Below, piece by piece: positions 35,549 through 46,870 of a stretch of DNA of 64,000 nucleotides. The stretch's first letter is position 1. Every line of letters begins with the position of its first letter. Source of the stretch: Streptomyces lucensis JCM 4490 (GTDB lineage Bacteria > Actinomycetota > Actinomycetes > Streptomycetales > Streptomycetaceae). The notes beneath the pieces are model-generated. The model ran no database searches and had not been told where the DNA came from. It was given only the letters and a program-made list of their open reading frames with translations. Made by a program: the position numbers and the translations under genes. The stretch spans positions 186,001-250,000 of the forward strand of contig NZ_BMUE01000005.1 of NCBI RefSeq assembly GCF_014650035.1. Direction: 5' to 3'.

Positions 35549-35973
35549 TCGGTGGTGAGCAGGAGGTCCTTCGCCGGGCCGCCGACCCGCCACCGCGAGC
35601 GCCAGTGGGCGGGGTCCCGGACGGTGAACTCGCCCCGGTAGAGATCGGCCGCGCAGGGATGGACGACGGCGCAGTGCCCCGAGGTCAGGTCCAGCTCGTG
35701 GAAGGGCCGGCCGTCCGCGAACCGTACGTCCGCCGTGCCCGGCGCGCTCCCCGGCAGGAACCGCAGCGTGCGGGTCGCGGGCCGGGCCACGCCCTGCCAC
35801 GTGAACGTCCCCGACTCCACGTGCAGCAGGCCCCCGCCGTCGAGCGGGCTGAAGACCGTGGCTCCCTCGAAGTGCCCGCCGGCGCCGCCCGCCAGGTCCC
35901 GCACGCTCCGCCGCACCCGCCAACGCCCGGCCAGATGGGCCAGCACGTCCGCCACGGGCCAGAACCCGTCCAT
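35530..35973 (-). CDS. DUF6314 protein
   Basis: 147 residues. A lipocalin-like small domain with DVLAHLAGRWRVRRSVRDLAGG at the start, GGHFEGATVFSPLDGGGLLHVESG and the C-terminal KDLLLTTDY, which match DUF6314. ATG at 35973 is preferred over 35997 because GAGGAGG stands 4-5 bp ahead. It ends inside the 3' end of the histidine-phosphatase-like gene. Function unknown; a lipid or heme-like ligand is possible from the lipocalin shape only. Confidence 0.75.
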   Translation of the reverse strand: MDGFWPVADVLAHLAGRWRVRRSVRDLAGGAGGHFEGATVFSPLDGGGLLHVESGTFTWQGVARPATRTLRFLPGSAPGTADVRFADGRPFHELDLTSGHCAVVHPCAADLYRGEFTVRDPAHWRSRWRVGGPAKDLLLTTDYAREG

Positions 35974-36113
35974 CGTCCTCCTCGCCCCGGTGCGCACGCC
36001 CCGCCGGCGTGCCCGTCCCCTACTTCCTACACCTTCCCGGCGAGCGGGCCGGCGCCCTACTGCCTGTGACCAGCATCACCGTCGTCACGGCCCCCGCGGA
36101 CGCGCGAACGACC

Positions 36114-36545
36114 ATGCTGGGAGCCATGCTTGCGCGACAGATCGCCACCTTCGCCGTGGTAGGTGCCGTGAACACGGCCGTGTACTTCGGCCTCTACCTG
36201 TTCTTGCTGCACTGGCTGCCCTACCTCGGCGCGCACCTCCTGGCCTTCGCGCTCAGCATGATCGGGTCCTTCTTCCTCAACGCGCGCTTCACCTACCGGA
36301 CGAGACCCACGTGGCGGAAGTTCCTGCTGTTCCCGCTGACGAACGCCACCAACTTCCTCGTCACGACCGTGGGCGTGTACGTGATCGTCGACGTCCTCCA
36401 CGCGTCCAGCCGCTTCGCCCCGCTGCTCGCCTCCGCGGCGGCGATCCCCGTGACGTTCGTCGTCTCGCGGCGCATCATGCTGCCCGCCGGGCCCGCCGGG
36501 CCCGCCGGGCCCGTCACCGGCGACCGGCCCCGCATTCCGGCATGA
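36114..36545 (+). CDS. GtrA-like membrane protein
   Basis: 143 residues with four membrane helices (FAVVGAVNTAVYFGLYLFLLHW, LLAFALSMIGSFFLNARFTYR, FLVTTVGVYVIVDVL, LLASAAAIPVTFVVSRR, given as core parts). GtrA proteins take part in flipping polyprenyl-linked sugars in cell-surface glycan assembly; here it is a solo gene. The last residues are a Gly-Pro-Ala repeat encoded by three CCCGCCGGG units. ATG 36114 or 36126 are both possible; 36009 would add a non-family segment. Confidence 0.75.
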   Translation: MLGAMLARQIATFAVVGAVNTAVYFGLYLFLLHWLPYLGAHLLAFALSMIGSFFLNARFTYRTRPTWRKFLLFPLTNATNFLVTTVGVYVIVDVLHASSRFAPLLASAAAIPVTFVVSRRIMLPAGPAGPAGPVTGDRPRIPA

Positions 36546-36572
36546 CGGCCGCCTGCCGTCCGCCGCGAGCGA

Positions 36573-38798
<2,226 letters not shown>

Positions 38799-38802
<4 letters not shown>

Positions 38803-39707
38803 CCACGACGCGCAAACACACGGCACTGCCCAAGGCCCAGATCCTCATCGAGGCGCTGCCCTGGCTGACCCGGCACCACGGCAAGACCGTCGTCATCAAG
38901 TTCGGCGGCAACGCCATGGTGGACGAGGAACTCAAGGCCGCCTTCGCCCAGGACGTCGTCTTCCTGCGGCACGCCGGCCTCAGGCCGGTCGTCGTGCACG
39001 GCGGCGGTCCGCAGATCAGCGCGGCCCTGGACCGGCACGGCATCGTCAGCGAGTTCAAGGCGGGCCTCAGGGTCACCACCGAGGACGCCATGGACGTCGT
39101 ACGGATGGTGCTGGCCGGGCAGGTGCAGCGCGAGCTGGTCGGCCTGCTCAACCAGCACGGGCCGCTCGCCGTCGGCCTGACCGGCGAGGACGCCCACACC
39201 ATCACCGCCACCAGGCACCAGCCCGAGATCGACGGCGAACGCGTCGACATCGGGCGGGTCGGCGAGATCACCGCCATCGACACCGGCGCCATCGAGGCAC
39301 TGCTCGCCGACGGCCGCATCCCGGTCGTGTCCTCGATCGCCCGGTCCCAGGACGACGGACATGTCTACAACGTCAATGCTGATACGGCGGCTGCGGCACT
39401 CGCTGCGGCACTGGGCGCCGAGACCCTCATGGTCCTCACCGACGTCGAGGGGCTCTACGAGGACTGGCCGAACTCCGACGAGGTGATCAGCCGGCTCACC
39501 GCCGCCCAGCTGGAGAAGCTGCTGCCGGAGCTGTCCGCCGGCATGGTCCCGAAGATGGAGGGCTGCCTGCACGCGGTGCGGGGCGGCGTGCGCACCGCCC
39601 GCGTCATCGACGGCCGGGTGCAGCACTCGATCCTGCTGGAGATCTTCACCGACGAGGGCATCGGCACGATGGTCGTGCCCGACGAGACCGAGGGGGAGCA
39701 GTCATGA
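38799..39707 (+). CDS. argB: Acetylglutamate kinase
   Basis: 302 residues. Amino acid kinase family: [33 protein letters not shown], and [18 protein letters not shown]. Phosphorylates N-acetylglutamate with ATP, the step normally inhibited by arginine. The stretch around 39375-39410 has AT-richer codons (AAT GCT GAT ACG GCG) than its surroundings. ATG overlaps the argJ stop and its own stop overlaps argD by 4 nt. Confidence 0.98.
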
Positions 39708-40903
39708 CGGGCAACCAGGAGCTGACCGCGCGGTGGCAGGGCGCGCTCATGAACAACTACGGCACCCCGCGGCTGCCCCTCGTGCGCGGTGCGGGCGCCA
39801 GGCTGTGGGACGCCGACGGCAAGGAGTACCTCGACTTCGTCGGCGGCATCGCGGTCAACGCGCTCGGCCACGCCCACCCGGCCGTGGTGGAGGCCGTGAG
39901 CCGGCAGATCGGCTCCCTCGGCCATGTCTCCAACCTGTTCGTCGCCGAGCCGCCGGTCGCCCTCGCCGAGCGCCTGCTGCAGCTCTTCGGCCGGGACGGC
40001 AGGGTCTACTTCTGCAACTCCGGAGCCGAGGCCAACGAGGGCGCCTTCAAGATCGGCCGGCTCACCGGGCGGACGCACATGGTCGCGACCCAGGGCGGGT
40101 TCCACGGCCGGACGATGGGCGCCCTCGCGCTCACCGGCCAGCCCGGCAAGCAGCAGCCCTTCCTGCCGCTGCCCGGCGACGTCACGCACGTCCCGTACGG
40201 CGACGCGCAGGCGCTGGCCGCCGCGGTGACGGAGGAGACGGCCCTCGTCGTCATCGAACCGATCCAGGGTGAGAACGGGGTCGTCGTGCCCCCGGCCGGC
40301 TATCTCAAGGCGGCCCGCGCGATCACCGCCGCCACGGGCGCCCTGCTGGTGCTGGACGAGGTGCAGACCGGCATCGGCCGCACCGGCAACTGGTTCGAGT
40401 ACCAGGCCCACGAGGGAGTCCTGCCGGACGTCGTCACGCTGGCCAAGGGCCTCGGCGGCGGACTGCCGCTCGGCGCCACCGTCGCCTTCGGCCGCGCCGC
40501 CGACCTGCTCCGGCCCGGCCAGCACGGCACGACCTTCGGCGGCAACCCGGTCGCCTGCGCCGCCGGTCTCGCCGTGCTGGACACCATTGCCGGCGAGGGC
40601 CTGCTGGAGAACGTCAAGCGGCAGGGCGAGAAGCTGCGCGAGGGGATCGAGGCGCTGGGCCACCCGCTGGTCGACCACGTCCGGGGCTCCGGACTGCTCC
40701 TGGGTATCGTGCTCACCGGGCCGCGCGCGCCGCAGGTGCAGCAGGCGGCCCAGGAGGCCGGGTTCCTGGTGAACGCGCCCGCCCCCGACGTCGTACGGCT
40801 CATGCCGCCGCTCAACCTCCGCGACGACGAGGCGGGTGCCCTGCTCCAGGCGCTGCCCGGCATCCTCGACGCAGCCGACGGGGACGGACGATCCGGGGAA
40901 TGA
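39704..40903 (+). CDS. argD: Acetylornithine aminotransferase
   Basis: 399 residues, PLP class III aminotransferase. Key features: [61 protein letters not shown] and PLP Lys248 in [14 protein letters not shown]. Transfers the amino group of glutamate to N-acetylglutamate semialdehyde. ATG overlaps argB. argR follows 7 bp downstream. Confidence 0.98.
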   Translation: MTGNQELTARWQGALMNNYGTPRLPLVRGAGARLWDADGKEYLDFVGGIAVNALGHAHPAVVEAVSRQIGSLGHVSNLFVAEPPVALAERLLQLFGRDGRVYFCNSGAEANEGAFKIGRLTGRTHMVATQGGFHGRTMGALALTGQPGKQQPFLPLPGDVTHVPYGDAQALAAAVTEETALVVIEPIQGENGVVVPPAGYLKAARAITAATGALLVLDEVQTGIGRTGNWFEYQAHEGVLPDVVTLAKGLGGGLPLGATVAFGRAADLLRPGQHGTTFGGNPVACAAGLAVLDTIAGEGLLENVKRQGEKLREGIEALGHPLVDHVRGSGLLLGIVLTGPRAPQVQQAAQEAGFLVNAPAPDVVRLMPPLNLRDDEAGALLQALPGILDAADGDGRSGE

Positions 40904-40910
40904 GACGACG

Positions 40911-41456
40911 ATGAGCCAGGCGCAGGACCACGAGCAGGCGGCGGGCGCCGGACCCGCCGTGCCGCAGACCCGCACCGCACGGCACCGCCGGATCGTGGAC
41001 ATCCTCAACCGGCAGCCGGTGCGGTCCCAGAGCCAGCTCGCGAAGCTGCTCTCCGACGACGGGCTGAGCGTCACCCAGGCGACGCTCTCCCGGGACCTCG
41101 ACGAGCTGAACGCGGTGAAGATCCGCAACAACGACGGCGACCTGATCTACGCGGTGCCGAGCGAGGGTGGCTTCCGCACCCCGCGCGCCCCGCTCGGGGA
41201 GTCGGCGAAGGAGGAGCGGATGCGGCGGCTCTCCCAGGAGCTGCTGATCTCCGCCGAGGCCTCGGCCAACCTGGTCGTGCTGCGCACCCCGCCCGGGGCC
41301 GCCCAGTTCCTCGCCTCGGCCATCGACCAGGCCGAGCTGCACGACATCCTCGGCACCATCGCCGGGGACGACACCCTGCTGCTGATCAGCCGGGAACCGG
41401 CCGGCGGCCAGGCCCTGGCGGACCACCTGCTGCGGCTGGCGCAGAACGGTCACTGA
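40911..41456 (+). CDS. argR: Arginine repressor
   Basis: 181 residues. N-terminal winged HTH ([25 protein letters not shown], in part, and [17 protein letters not shown]) and the C-terminal trimerisation/arginine-binding domain ([23 protein letters not shown], in part, and [15 protein letters not shown]). With arginine it forms a hexamer and represses ARG boxes upstream of argC and argH. ATG 40911, no separate promoter, so it is autoregulated through the operon. Somewhat longer N terminus than E. coli ArgR, as in other Streptomyces. Confidence 0.98.
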   Translation: MSQAQDHEQAAGAGPAVPQTRTARHRRIVDILNRQPVRSQSQLAKLLSDDGLSVTQATLSRDLDELNAVKIRNNDGDLIYAVPSEGGFRTPRAPLGESAKEERMRRLSQELLISAEASANLVVLRTPPGAAQFLASAIDQAELHDILGTIAGDDTLLLISREPAGGQALADHLLRLAQNGH

Positions 41457-41495
41457 CCGCGTGCGGCACCGGGTCCGCGGGCGCAGAATGGGCGT

Positions 41496-42152
41496 GTGGT
41501 CAACCGCGGCGAGCGCGCGGGCGGGTGGGCAATCCCCTGGCGGCCCTCGAACGTACACAGAGGTGTGTCGGGTTTCCGGTTCCCCGTCGGACGCCTCCCG
41601 GACGAGGCTTTGCTGTCCGGGCTGGCGACCGGCGATCCGGAGCTCGCGGTCATCTTCGTACGGAGGTTCCAGCACCGGGTCTTCGGTGTCGCGATGGCGG
41701 TCACCGGGGACCAGCAGCTAGCCGAGGACGTCGCCCAGCAGACGTTCGAGCGCGCCTGGCGGCACGCGCAGATCTACGACTCGCGCCGCGGGTCGGTCAT
41801 GACCTGGCTGACGACCATCGCGCACAACCTCGCCATCGACGCCGTCCGTGCGCGGCGGACGGAGCCGATGGCGCCGGAGGACCTGGACGGCCTCCTCGGC
41901 GTCGTCACCGAGACCCCCGAGCGATGGGCGCTGGCCGACGAGGCCTCGTCCCAGCTCCGGGCCGCTCTGGCGAGGCTGCCGCGGGAACAGGCCCGGGCCC
42001 TGATGATGGCGGGCATCTACGGCATGACGGCCCAGCAGGTCGCCGACGCGGAGCACATCCCGCTGGGCACCGCCAAGACGCGGATCAGGGCGGCGATGGC
42101 GAAGCTGCGCACCACCCTCGCGTCGCCGAATCGAGACGACCATGTCCAGTGA
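41496..42152 (+). CDS. ECF RNA polymerase sigma factor
   Basis: 218 residues. Region 2 near 45-115 (LATGDPELAVIFVRRFQHRVFG, AEDVAQQTFERAWRHAQIYD) and region 4 near 150-205 (RLPREQARALMMAGIYGMTAQQVAD, PLGTAKTRIRAAMAKLR), giving a Streptomyces SigK/RskA-like group. GTG 41496 is taken as start; the first 40 residues are not clearly sigma-like and a later start cannot be excluded. Followed, with an 11-nt overlap, by its membrane anti-sigma factor. It directs polymerase to an unknown regulon. Confidence 0.9.
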   Translation: MVNRGERAGGWAIPWRPSNVHRGVSGFRFPVGRLPDEALLSGLATGDPELAVIFVRRFQHRVFGVAMAVTGDQQLAEDVAQQTFERAWRHAQIYDSRRGSVMTWLTTIAHNLAIDAVRARRTEPMAPEDLDGLLGVVTETPERWALADEASSQLRAALARLPREQARALMMAGIYGMTAQQVADAEHIPLGTAKTRIRAAMAKLRTTLASPNRDDHVQ

Positions 42153-42909
42153 CGCGAACTGCGAGAAACTGCGGGAGATCGGCCCGGAGCTGGCGCTCGG
42201 TGTGCTGCCCGGCCGTGAGCGGGCCGAGGCGGTCGCCCATCTCGACCGGTGCGCGGACTGCCGGCAGTACGTCCGGCAGCTGACCGGGATCGCCGACCGG
42301 CTGATCGGCCTCGTCCCGGACAATGAGCCTCCGCTCGGCTTCGAGTCCCGGGTGGCGCGCAGCCTGGCCCAGCAGCCGGCGGCGGCCGAGGGACGCCGCA
42401 CCGCCCGCGCCCCTGGCCGCGCCCGTCCGGAATCCCGCGGCCGGCGGACCCGGCTGCGGATCGCGGCGGCCGGAGCGGCGCTCACCGCCGGCGTGGCGTT
42501 CGCCGGCTGGGGGATCGGCACCGCCGTGCAGCAGCTCGCCTCCCGGCCGGCACCGGCCGTCCAGGCCGAGCCGCTGATGGTCGGGGACATGACCCGGGCC
42601 CGCAACGGCGGCCATTCCGTCGGCGAGGTCTACGCCCATCCCGGCAGCCCCGGCTGGGTCTTCGTGGACGTCGCCCTCGACGGCCCCGGCATTCCCTACT
42701 CCGGCAAGGTCACCTGCCTCCTGCAGCGCACCGACGGCACGACCGTCCGCGTCGGCGACTTCCTGCTGCGCGACGGGCAGGGCAACTGGGGCGTGGCCGT
42801 CCCCGGCGACCTCACCAGGTTCTCCCGCGCCCGGCTGACCTCACCCGACGGCACCGTCCTCGCCACCGCCCAGCTGCAGAGGGGTCACGTCCTCACCCGA
42901 GTGGAGTGA
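42142..42909 (+). CDS. Zinc-binding membrane anti-sigma factor (RskA-like)
   Basis: 255 residues. Zinc anti-sigma motif His33-xxx-Cys37-xx-Cys40 (AHLDRCADC) near the N terminus, a membrane helix at about 105-127 and an extracytoplasmic RskA C-terminal domain (about 140-255: YAHPGSPGWVFVDVALDG, VGDFLLRDGQGNW). The overlap with the ECF sigma supports a sigma/anti-sigma pair at the cell membrane. Signal-induced proteolysis of the outside domain would release sigma. Ends 29 bp from the convergent kinase gene. Confidence 0.9.
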   Translation: MSSDANCEKLREIGPELALGVLPGRERAEAVAHLDRCADCRQYVRQLTGIADRLIGLVPDNEPPLGFESRVARSLAQQPAAAEGRRTARAPGRARPESRGRRTRLRIAAAGAALTAGVAFAGWGIGTAVQQLASRPAPAVQAEPLMVGDMTRARNGGHSVGEVYAHPGSPGWVFVDVALDGPGIPYSGKVTCLLQRTDGTTVRVGDFLLRDGQGNWGVAVPGDLTRFSRARLTSPDGTVLATAQLQRGHVLTRVE

Positions 42910-42938
42910 CCGGTGCGGTGACCGGGGCCCGCCGGGCC

Positions 42939-43829
42939 TCAGCCGGGGCGGCCCGGGACGGGCAGCGTCGCCTCCAGGGCGGCGGCCAGTTCGGCGACGG
43001 CGGGACGGGCCCGCGGATCGGTCCGCAGGCAGCCGTCGACGGCGGCGGCCAGAGCGGGCGGCAGCCGCCGCCGGGACGCGACCGGCGGGGCACCGCGCTC
43101 CAGTTGCGGGTACCGGTCCTCCCGGCCGTAGGTGCCGGTCCCGTCGTACGGCCCCGCGGCGGTCCCGCCGGCCGTGCCCGGGTCGAACGGCCCTTCCCCG
43201 CACGCGACCTCGTACAGGGTGACGCCGATCCCCCACACGTCGGCGGCCGCCGTGAGGAGTCCGCCGCGGGCCTGCTCCGGGGCGAGGTAGCGCAGCGTGC
43301 CGATCCCCGCCGGGGCCGGACCCGGGGGCCGCGCGACGCTCAGGTCCAGCACCTTCGCGTGGCCGCGGTCCACCACCACGTTCGACGGCTTGAGGTCCAG
43401 GTGCAGCAGGCCGTGCCCGTGCAGGTAGTGCGCCGCGGAGCACAGCTGCGCCCCGAGGAGCGCCACGTCGGCGGCGGCCGGGCGGCGGCGCAGCCGGTAC
43501 AGCAGGTGTGCGAGGGTCTCACCGGTCAGCGTCTCCAGGACGACGAGCGGCTCGGGCGCGCTGAACGTGTCGTAGGCACGGACCAGGTGGGGGTGGGCAA
43601 GGTCCCGCAGCCACCGGCCCTCCCGCAGCAGCCGCTCGCCCAGCCGCCGTTCGCCCCGGCGGTCGGGGCGCACCGCCTTGAGCACGCACCGGCAGGCGCG
43701 CTCCTCGCTCCAGGCGTCGTACACGTCGAGCCAGCCCGTGCGGGTGAGGTGCGCGAGGACCCGGTATCCCGGCACCGGTTCCGTGCCCGACGCCAGGGCC
43801 GGGGGCCGCCGCACCACGGTGACGCTCAT
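42939..43829 (-). CDS. Degenerate serine/threonine protein kinase
   Basis: 296 residues. Hanks-type core with Lys51 (CVLKAV), catalytic loop HLDLKPSN (Asp145, Lys147, Asn150) and the APE segment LAPEQARGG; but the Gly-rich loop is weak (LAHLTRTGWLDVYD has no GxGxxG) and DFG reads DLS (Asp162). Soluble, no membrane helix or PASTA domain, unlike PknB. It may phosphorylate the exporter or peptide encoded upstream. ATG 43829 overlaps the exporter stop by 4 nt. Activity needs testing since the P-loop is poor. Confidence 0.8.
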   Translation of the reverse strand: MSVTVVRRPPALASGTEPVPGYRVLAHLTRTGWLDVYDAWSEERACRCVLKAVRPDRRGERRLGERLLREGRWLRDLAHPHLVRAYDTFSAPEPLVVLETLTGETLAHLLYRLRRRPAAADVALLGAQLCSAAHYLHGHGLLHLDLKPSNVVVDRGHAKVLDLSVARPPGPAPAGIGTLRYLAPEQARGGLLTAAADVWGIGVTLYEVACGEGPFDPGTAGGTAAGPYDGTGTYGREDRYPQLERGAPPVASRRRLPPALAAAVDGCLRTDPRARPAVAELAAALEATLPVPGRPG

Positions 43830-45640
43830 GACAGCACCGCTCCGGCGCTCAGCCGATGCAGCCGGGCGTACGTCCCCTCGCGCCCGAGCAGGTCCTGGTG
43901 GGCGCCGTGCTCGACGACCCGTCCGTGGTCGAGGACCACGATGTGCGTGGCGTCGCGGACGGTCAGCAGGTTGTGGGAGATCACGACGGTGGTCCGCCCG
44001 GCCATGAGCCGGCGCAGCGGATCCATGATCCGCCGGCCCGACCGGACGTCGAGCCCCGCGGTCGGTTCGTCGAGCAGCAGGACCGGAGCGTCCCTGATCA
44101 TCGCGCGGGCGATCGCCAGCCGCTGGCACTGTCCGCCGGAGAGCGTCCTGCCGCGCTGGCCGACCAGCGTGTCGTAGCCCTCCGGGAGCCGCTCGACGAA
44201 CTCGTGGGCGTCCGCCGCCCGCGCCGCCGCCTCGATGTCCGCGTCGGACGCGTCGGGCCGGCCGTAGGCGATGTTGTCCCGCACGGTGCCGTGGAACACG
44301 AGCGTCTCCTGCAGCACCACCGCGACGCTCTCCCGCACGTCGGACAGGCTGAGCCGGCGCAGGTCGGTCCCGTCGAGCCGGATCGCCCCCAGGTCGGGGT
44401 CGTAGAAGCGGAGCTGGAGTTTGGCGACGGTGGACTTGCCGGCCCCGCTGGCCCCGACCAGTGCCAGTGTCTCGCCGGGCGCCACGTGGAAGGACACGTC
44501 CGACAGCGCCCAGGACGAGGTGCCGGGGTAGCGGAAGGACACCCCGTCGAACTCGACGTCGCCCCGGGCACGGCCGATCCGCCGGGCGTCCGGGGCCTCG
44601 GTGACCTGGGGCCGCTGGTCCAGCAGCTCGATGATCCGCTCCGCCGAGGCGGAGGCCGCGTAGAAGGTGGTCCCCAGGTGGGACAGGCCGCGGACGGGGC
44701 TGTACAGCTTGCCGATCAGCGCCAGGAAGACCAGCAGCCCGCCGAGCGTCAGCTGTCCCTGCGCCAGTTTCCAGGTGCCCAGGCCCATCACCGCCAGGCC
44801 GCCGGACACCTCGATCAGCTCGACGACGGGCCCGTAGACGGCACGGATCCGCACCGAGGCCATCGTCGCCCGGAACCTGCCGAGGCTTTCCCGCTCGAAC
44901 CGGCGTTCCTCCCAGCCCTGCCGGTTGTACGCCTGCACCAGGACGACGTTGCCGAGGGACTCCTCGGCGACGGCGCTGAGCGAGCCGCTGCGGCGCCGGC
45001 GCTCCCGCGAGGCCTCCTTGATCAGCCGCGAGAAGTGCCGGGCGGAACCCAGGAACAGCGGCACGATGACCAGGGCGAGCAGGGTCAGGTCCCAGCGCAG
45101 GTAGAACAGCAGGCCGAGGAAGACACCCAGCCGGACCACGTAGTAGAGGGCGTCCGCCACGCCGGAGAGCAGGAACGTCTCCACCGCGTCGACGTCGCCC
45201 GTGACCCGGGACAGCACGTCCCCGAGCCGCCGGCGTTCGAAGAAGCCCAGCGAGAGCCCCTGTACGTGCCGGAACACGTCGGCGCGCAGAGCGAGCAGGA
45301 AACGCTCGCCGACCCAGGTGGAGGTGACGTCGTCGGCGAAGCCCAGAACGCCGGAGAGCAGTACGAGGCCGAGGTAGGCCGGTGCGATCCACAGGAACGG
45401 GCTCAGGTCCCGGGGGACGAGCACGTCGTCCACGACGACCTTGAACAGCCACAGTTCCGCGGCGTCGACGGCCGGGGCGGTCATGCTGAAGAAGACGACG
45501 GGTACGAGCCAGCGCCGGCCACCACGGGTGTACGGCCAGAACCGGCGGAACACCTCACGCGGGGGGATCGCCGGCGCGGCCTCGACCACGGCGTCCGAGG
45601 TGTCGCCGGCCGACAGCAGACGTCGCAGGACATGCACCAT
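43826..45640 (-). CDS. ABC-type exporter (MdlB/MsbA-like fused permease-ATPase)
   Basis: 604 residues. N-terminal TMD about 40-320 with six membrane helices; ATPase about 360-600 with Walker A GASGAGKST, signature LSGGQCQRLAIARA, Walker B VLLLDEPTAGLD and H-loop ISHN. No N-terminal C39 peptidase domain and no TatA-like domain. ATG at 45640 is chosen after GAGGAA; an upstream start would add 14 residues. It sits between a His/Gly-rich peptide gene and a kinase gene, so export of the peptide or a peptide product is likely but unproven. Confidence 0.93.
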   Translation of the reverse strand: MVHVLRRLLSAGDTSDAVVEAAPAIPPREVFRRFWPYTRGGRRWLVPVVFFSMTAPAVDAAELWLFKVVVDDVLVPRDLSPFLWIAPAYLGLVLLSGVLGFADDVTSTWVGERFLLALRADVFRHVQGLSLGFFERRRLGDVLSRVTGDVDAVETFLLSGVADALYYVVRLGVFLGLLFYLRWDLTLLALVIVPLFLGSARHFSRLIKEASRERRRRSGSLSAVAEESLGNVVLVQAYNRQGWEERRFERESLGRFRATMASVRIRAVYGPVVELIEVSGGLAVMGLGTWKLAQGQLTLGGLLVFLALIGKLYSPVRGLSHLGTTFYAASASAERIIELLDQRPQVTEAPDARRIGRARGDVEFDGVSFRYPGTSSWALSDVSFHVAPGETLALVGASGAGKSTVAKLQLRFYDPDLGAIRLDGTDLRRLSLSDVRESVAVVLQETLVFHGTVRDNIAYGRPDASDADIEAAARAADAHEFVERLPEGYDTLVGQRGRTLSGGQCQRLAIARAMIRDAPVLLLDEPTAGLDVRSGRRIMDPLRRLMAGRTTVVISHNLLTVRDATHIVVLDHGRVVEHGAHQDLLGREGTYARLHRLSAGAVLS

Positions 45641-45714
45641 GGGCTGGATTCCTCGGGGTTCGGCGAAGCGGACCGGAGCCACGCGGTCCCGGTCCGCTCA
45701 GCCTTCGTGGACGG

Positions 45715-45912
45715 TCAGTAGCCGCCGTGACCGCCGTGACCGCCGTGGCCCCGGCCGTGACCGCTGCCGTGACCGTGGCCGAAGCCGTGGCCGTTGCTGT
45801 GGTCGCCGTGGCCGTGACGGTTCCCGTGCCCGTGCCCCGAGAAGTCGTTCCTCGACGTGTCATCGCCGTGGTTCCGATGCTTCGCGGGCATCAGACTGCT
45901 GAAGATGGCCAT
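45715..45912 (-). CDS. His/Gly-rich small peptide, 65 aa
   Basis: 65 residues: MAIFSSLMPAKHRNHG followed by a His/Gly-rich body ending GGHGGHGGY. I count 14 His and 20 Gly, no Cys. A perfect GGAGGAACGAC ribosome site precedes the ATG (45912). The 3' part is a tandem of GGN-CAC codons, a possible metal-binding polyhistidine tract. It lies 72 bp ahead of an ABC exporter gene and a kinase gene. It could be a metal-binding (Ni/Zn/Cu) chaperone or the precursor of an exported peptide. No Ser/Thr/Cys-rich core and no leader/GG motif argue against a standard lanthipeptide. Confidence 0.6.
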   Translation of the reverse strand: MAIFSSLMPAKHRNHGDDTSRNDFSGHGHGNRHGHGDHSNGHGFGHGHGSGHGRGHGGHGGHGGY

Positions 45913-46066
45913 GTCGTTCCTCCTGAAACTCGCCTCACACGGGATACGTCTCAGGACGGACATCGGATGCTGTTCCGGGCGAAAAAGTTGCCGGGAAAAG
46001 TTCCAGCGAGGGGAACAGGCACGCCGCAGAAGGGGGAGGGGAGGGACGCGCGGCGCCGCCCCCCGC

Positions 46067-46870
46067 TCAGCCCAGCCGTGCCGCCAGCCCCCCGGTGCAG
46101 CGCACCTCGTCACCCGCGGTGATCAGCAGCGCCTCGGTCTCCGGCAGCGACTCCAGCCATGCCAGACCCGCCCGCGACCCCATCGCGAAGGCCGCCGTGG
46201 CCCAGCAGTCCACCCAGGTCAGCCGGGGCCCCACCACGGTCACCGCCACCAGGTCCGTCACCGCCGGCTTCCCCGTGCGCGGGTCCACGATGTGTGCCCC
46301 GCGCTCCGCCGTCCCGGACGTGGCCACGGACAGCTCCGCCACGCCGGCCGCCGAGATCACCGCCGCGAGACCGCCCGGGCGGACCGGGTCGGCCACTCCC
46401 ACCCGCCACGGACGCTGCGGGTCCGGCGCGCCGAGCATCTGGACGTCTCCGCCCCCGTTCACGCTGACCCCCCGCACCCCGTCGACCGCCGCCAGGAGCC
46501 GGGCCGCCCGCTCGGCCGCCCAGCCCTTGACGATGCCGGTGGGGTCCACCGAGCCCCGGTAGCGGGTGCTGAACCAGCCGTCGCTCACCCGCTCCGCCTC
46601 GGCGGCCAGTTCCAGCACCTCGGCGACCTCGGGAGCGCACCGGGCGACGGTCAGTTCGCCGCGGGCCAGCCGCGAGACCTCGCTGTCCTCGCGGTAGGTG
46701 CTGAACAGCGCGTCGGCCCGGTGCAGGCCGGCGACGGCCTCGCCGAGCGTTGCCCGTACCGCCCCCGGCTCCCCGCCGCGGACGTCGAAGGAGAAGACGG
46801 TCCCCATGACCTCCTCCGCGTGACGGATCCCGGCGGGCGCCGCGTCCCCTGCGGTCACCGTGTCAGTCAC
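46067..46870 (-). CDS. apbE: FAD:protein FMN transferase
   Basis: 267 residues. ApbE/Ftp signature: RHAEEVMGTVFSFDV, YREDSEVSRLARG, VSVNGGGDVQMLG, GKPAVTDLVAVTVVGP and the catalytic/metal His-Asp-Arg region at HIVDPRTGKPA. It transfers FMN from FAD to a Thr/Ser in an SGAT motif on exported proteins; the FMN_bind genes beside it carry three such sites. No clear signal peptide at the chosen GTG 46870, unlike many periplasmic ApbE proteins. Its GTG overlaps the FMN_bind stop by 8 nt. Confidence 0.9.
   Translation of the reverse strand: MTDTVTAGDAAPAGIRHAEEVMGTVFSFDVRGGEPGAVRATLGEAVAGLHRADALFSTYREDSEVSRLARGELTVARCAPEVAEVLELAAEAERVSDGWFSTRYRGSVDPTGIVKGWAAERAARLLAAVDGVRGVSVNGGGDVQMLGAPDPQRPWRVGVADPVRPGGLAAVISAAGVAELSVATSGTAERGAHIVDPRTGKPAVTDLVAVTVVGPRLTWVDCWATAAFAMGSRAGLAWLESLPETEALLITAGDEVRCTGGLAARLG

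Noticed and set aside
42939..45452. 837-residue minus-strand frame joining the kinase with upstream sequence
   Set aside because: The upstream part is an out-of-frame reading of the exporter gene; the kinase begins at ATG 43829, overlapping the exporter stop by 4 nt.
42939..45912. Class III/IV lanthipeptide locus (kinase-cyclase) interpretation
   Set aside because: The kinase is only 296 aa with no lyase or cyclase domain, and the peptide has no Ser/Cys core or leader cleavage site.
45715..46113. 132-residue longer version of the His-rich peptide
   Set aside because: The extension has no ribosome site and is compositionally random; the 45912 ATG has a perfect GGAGGAACGAC site.
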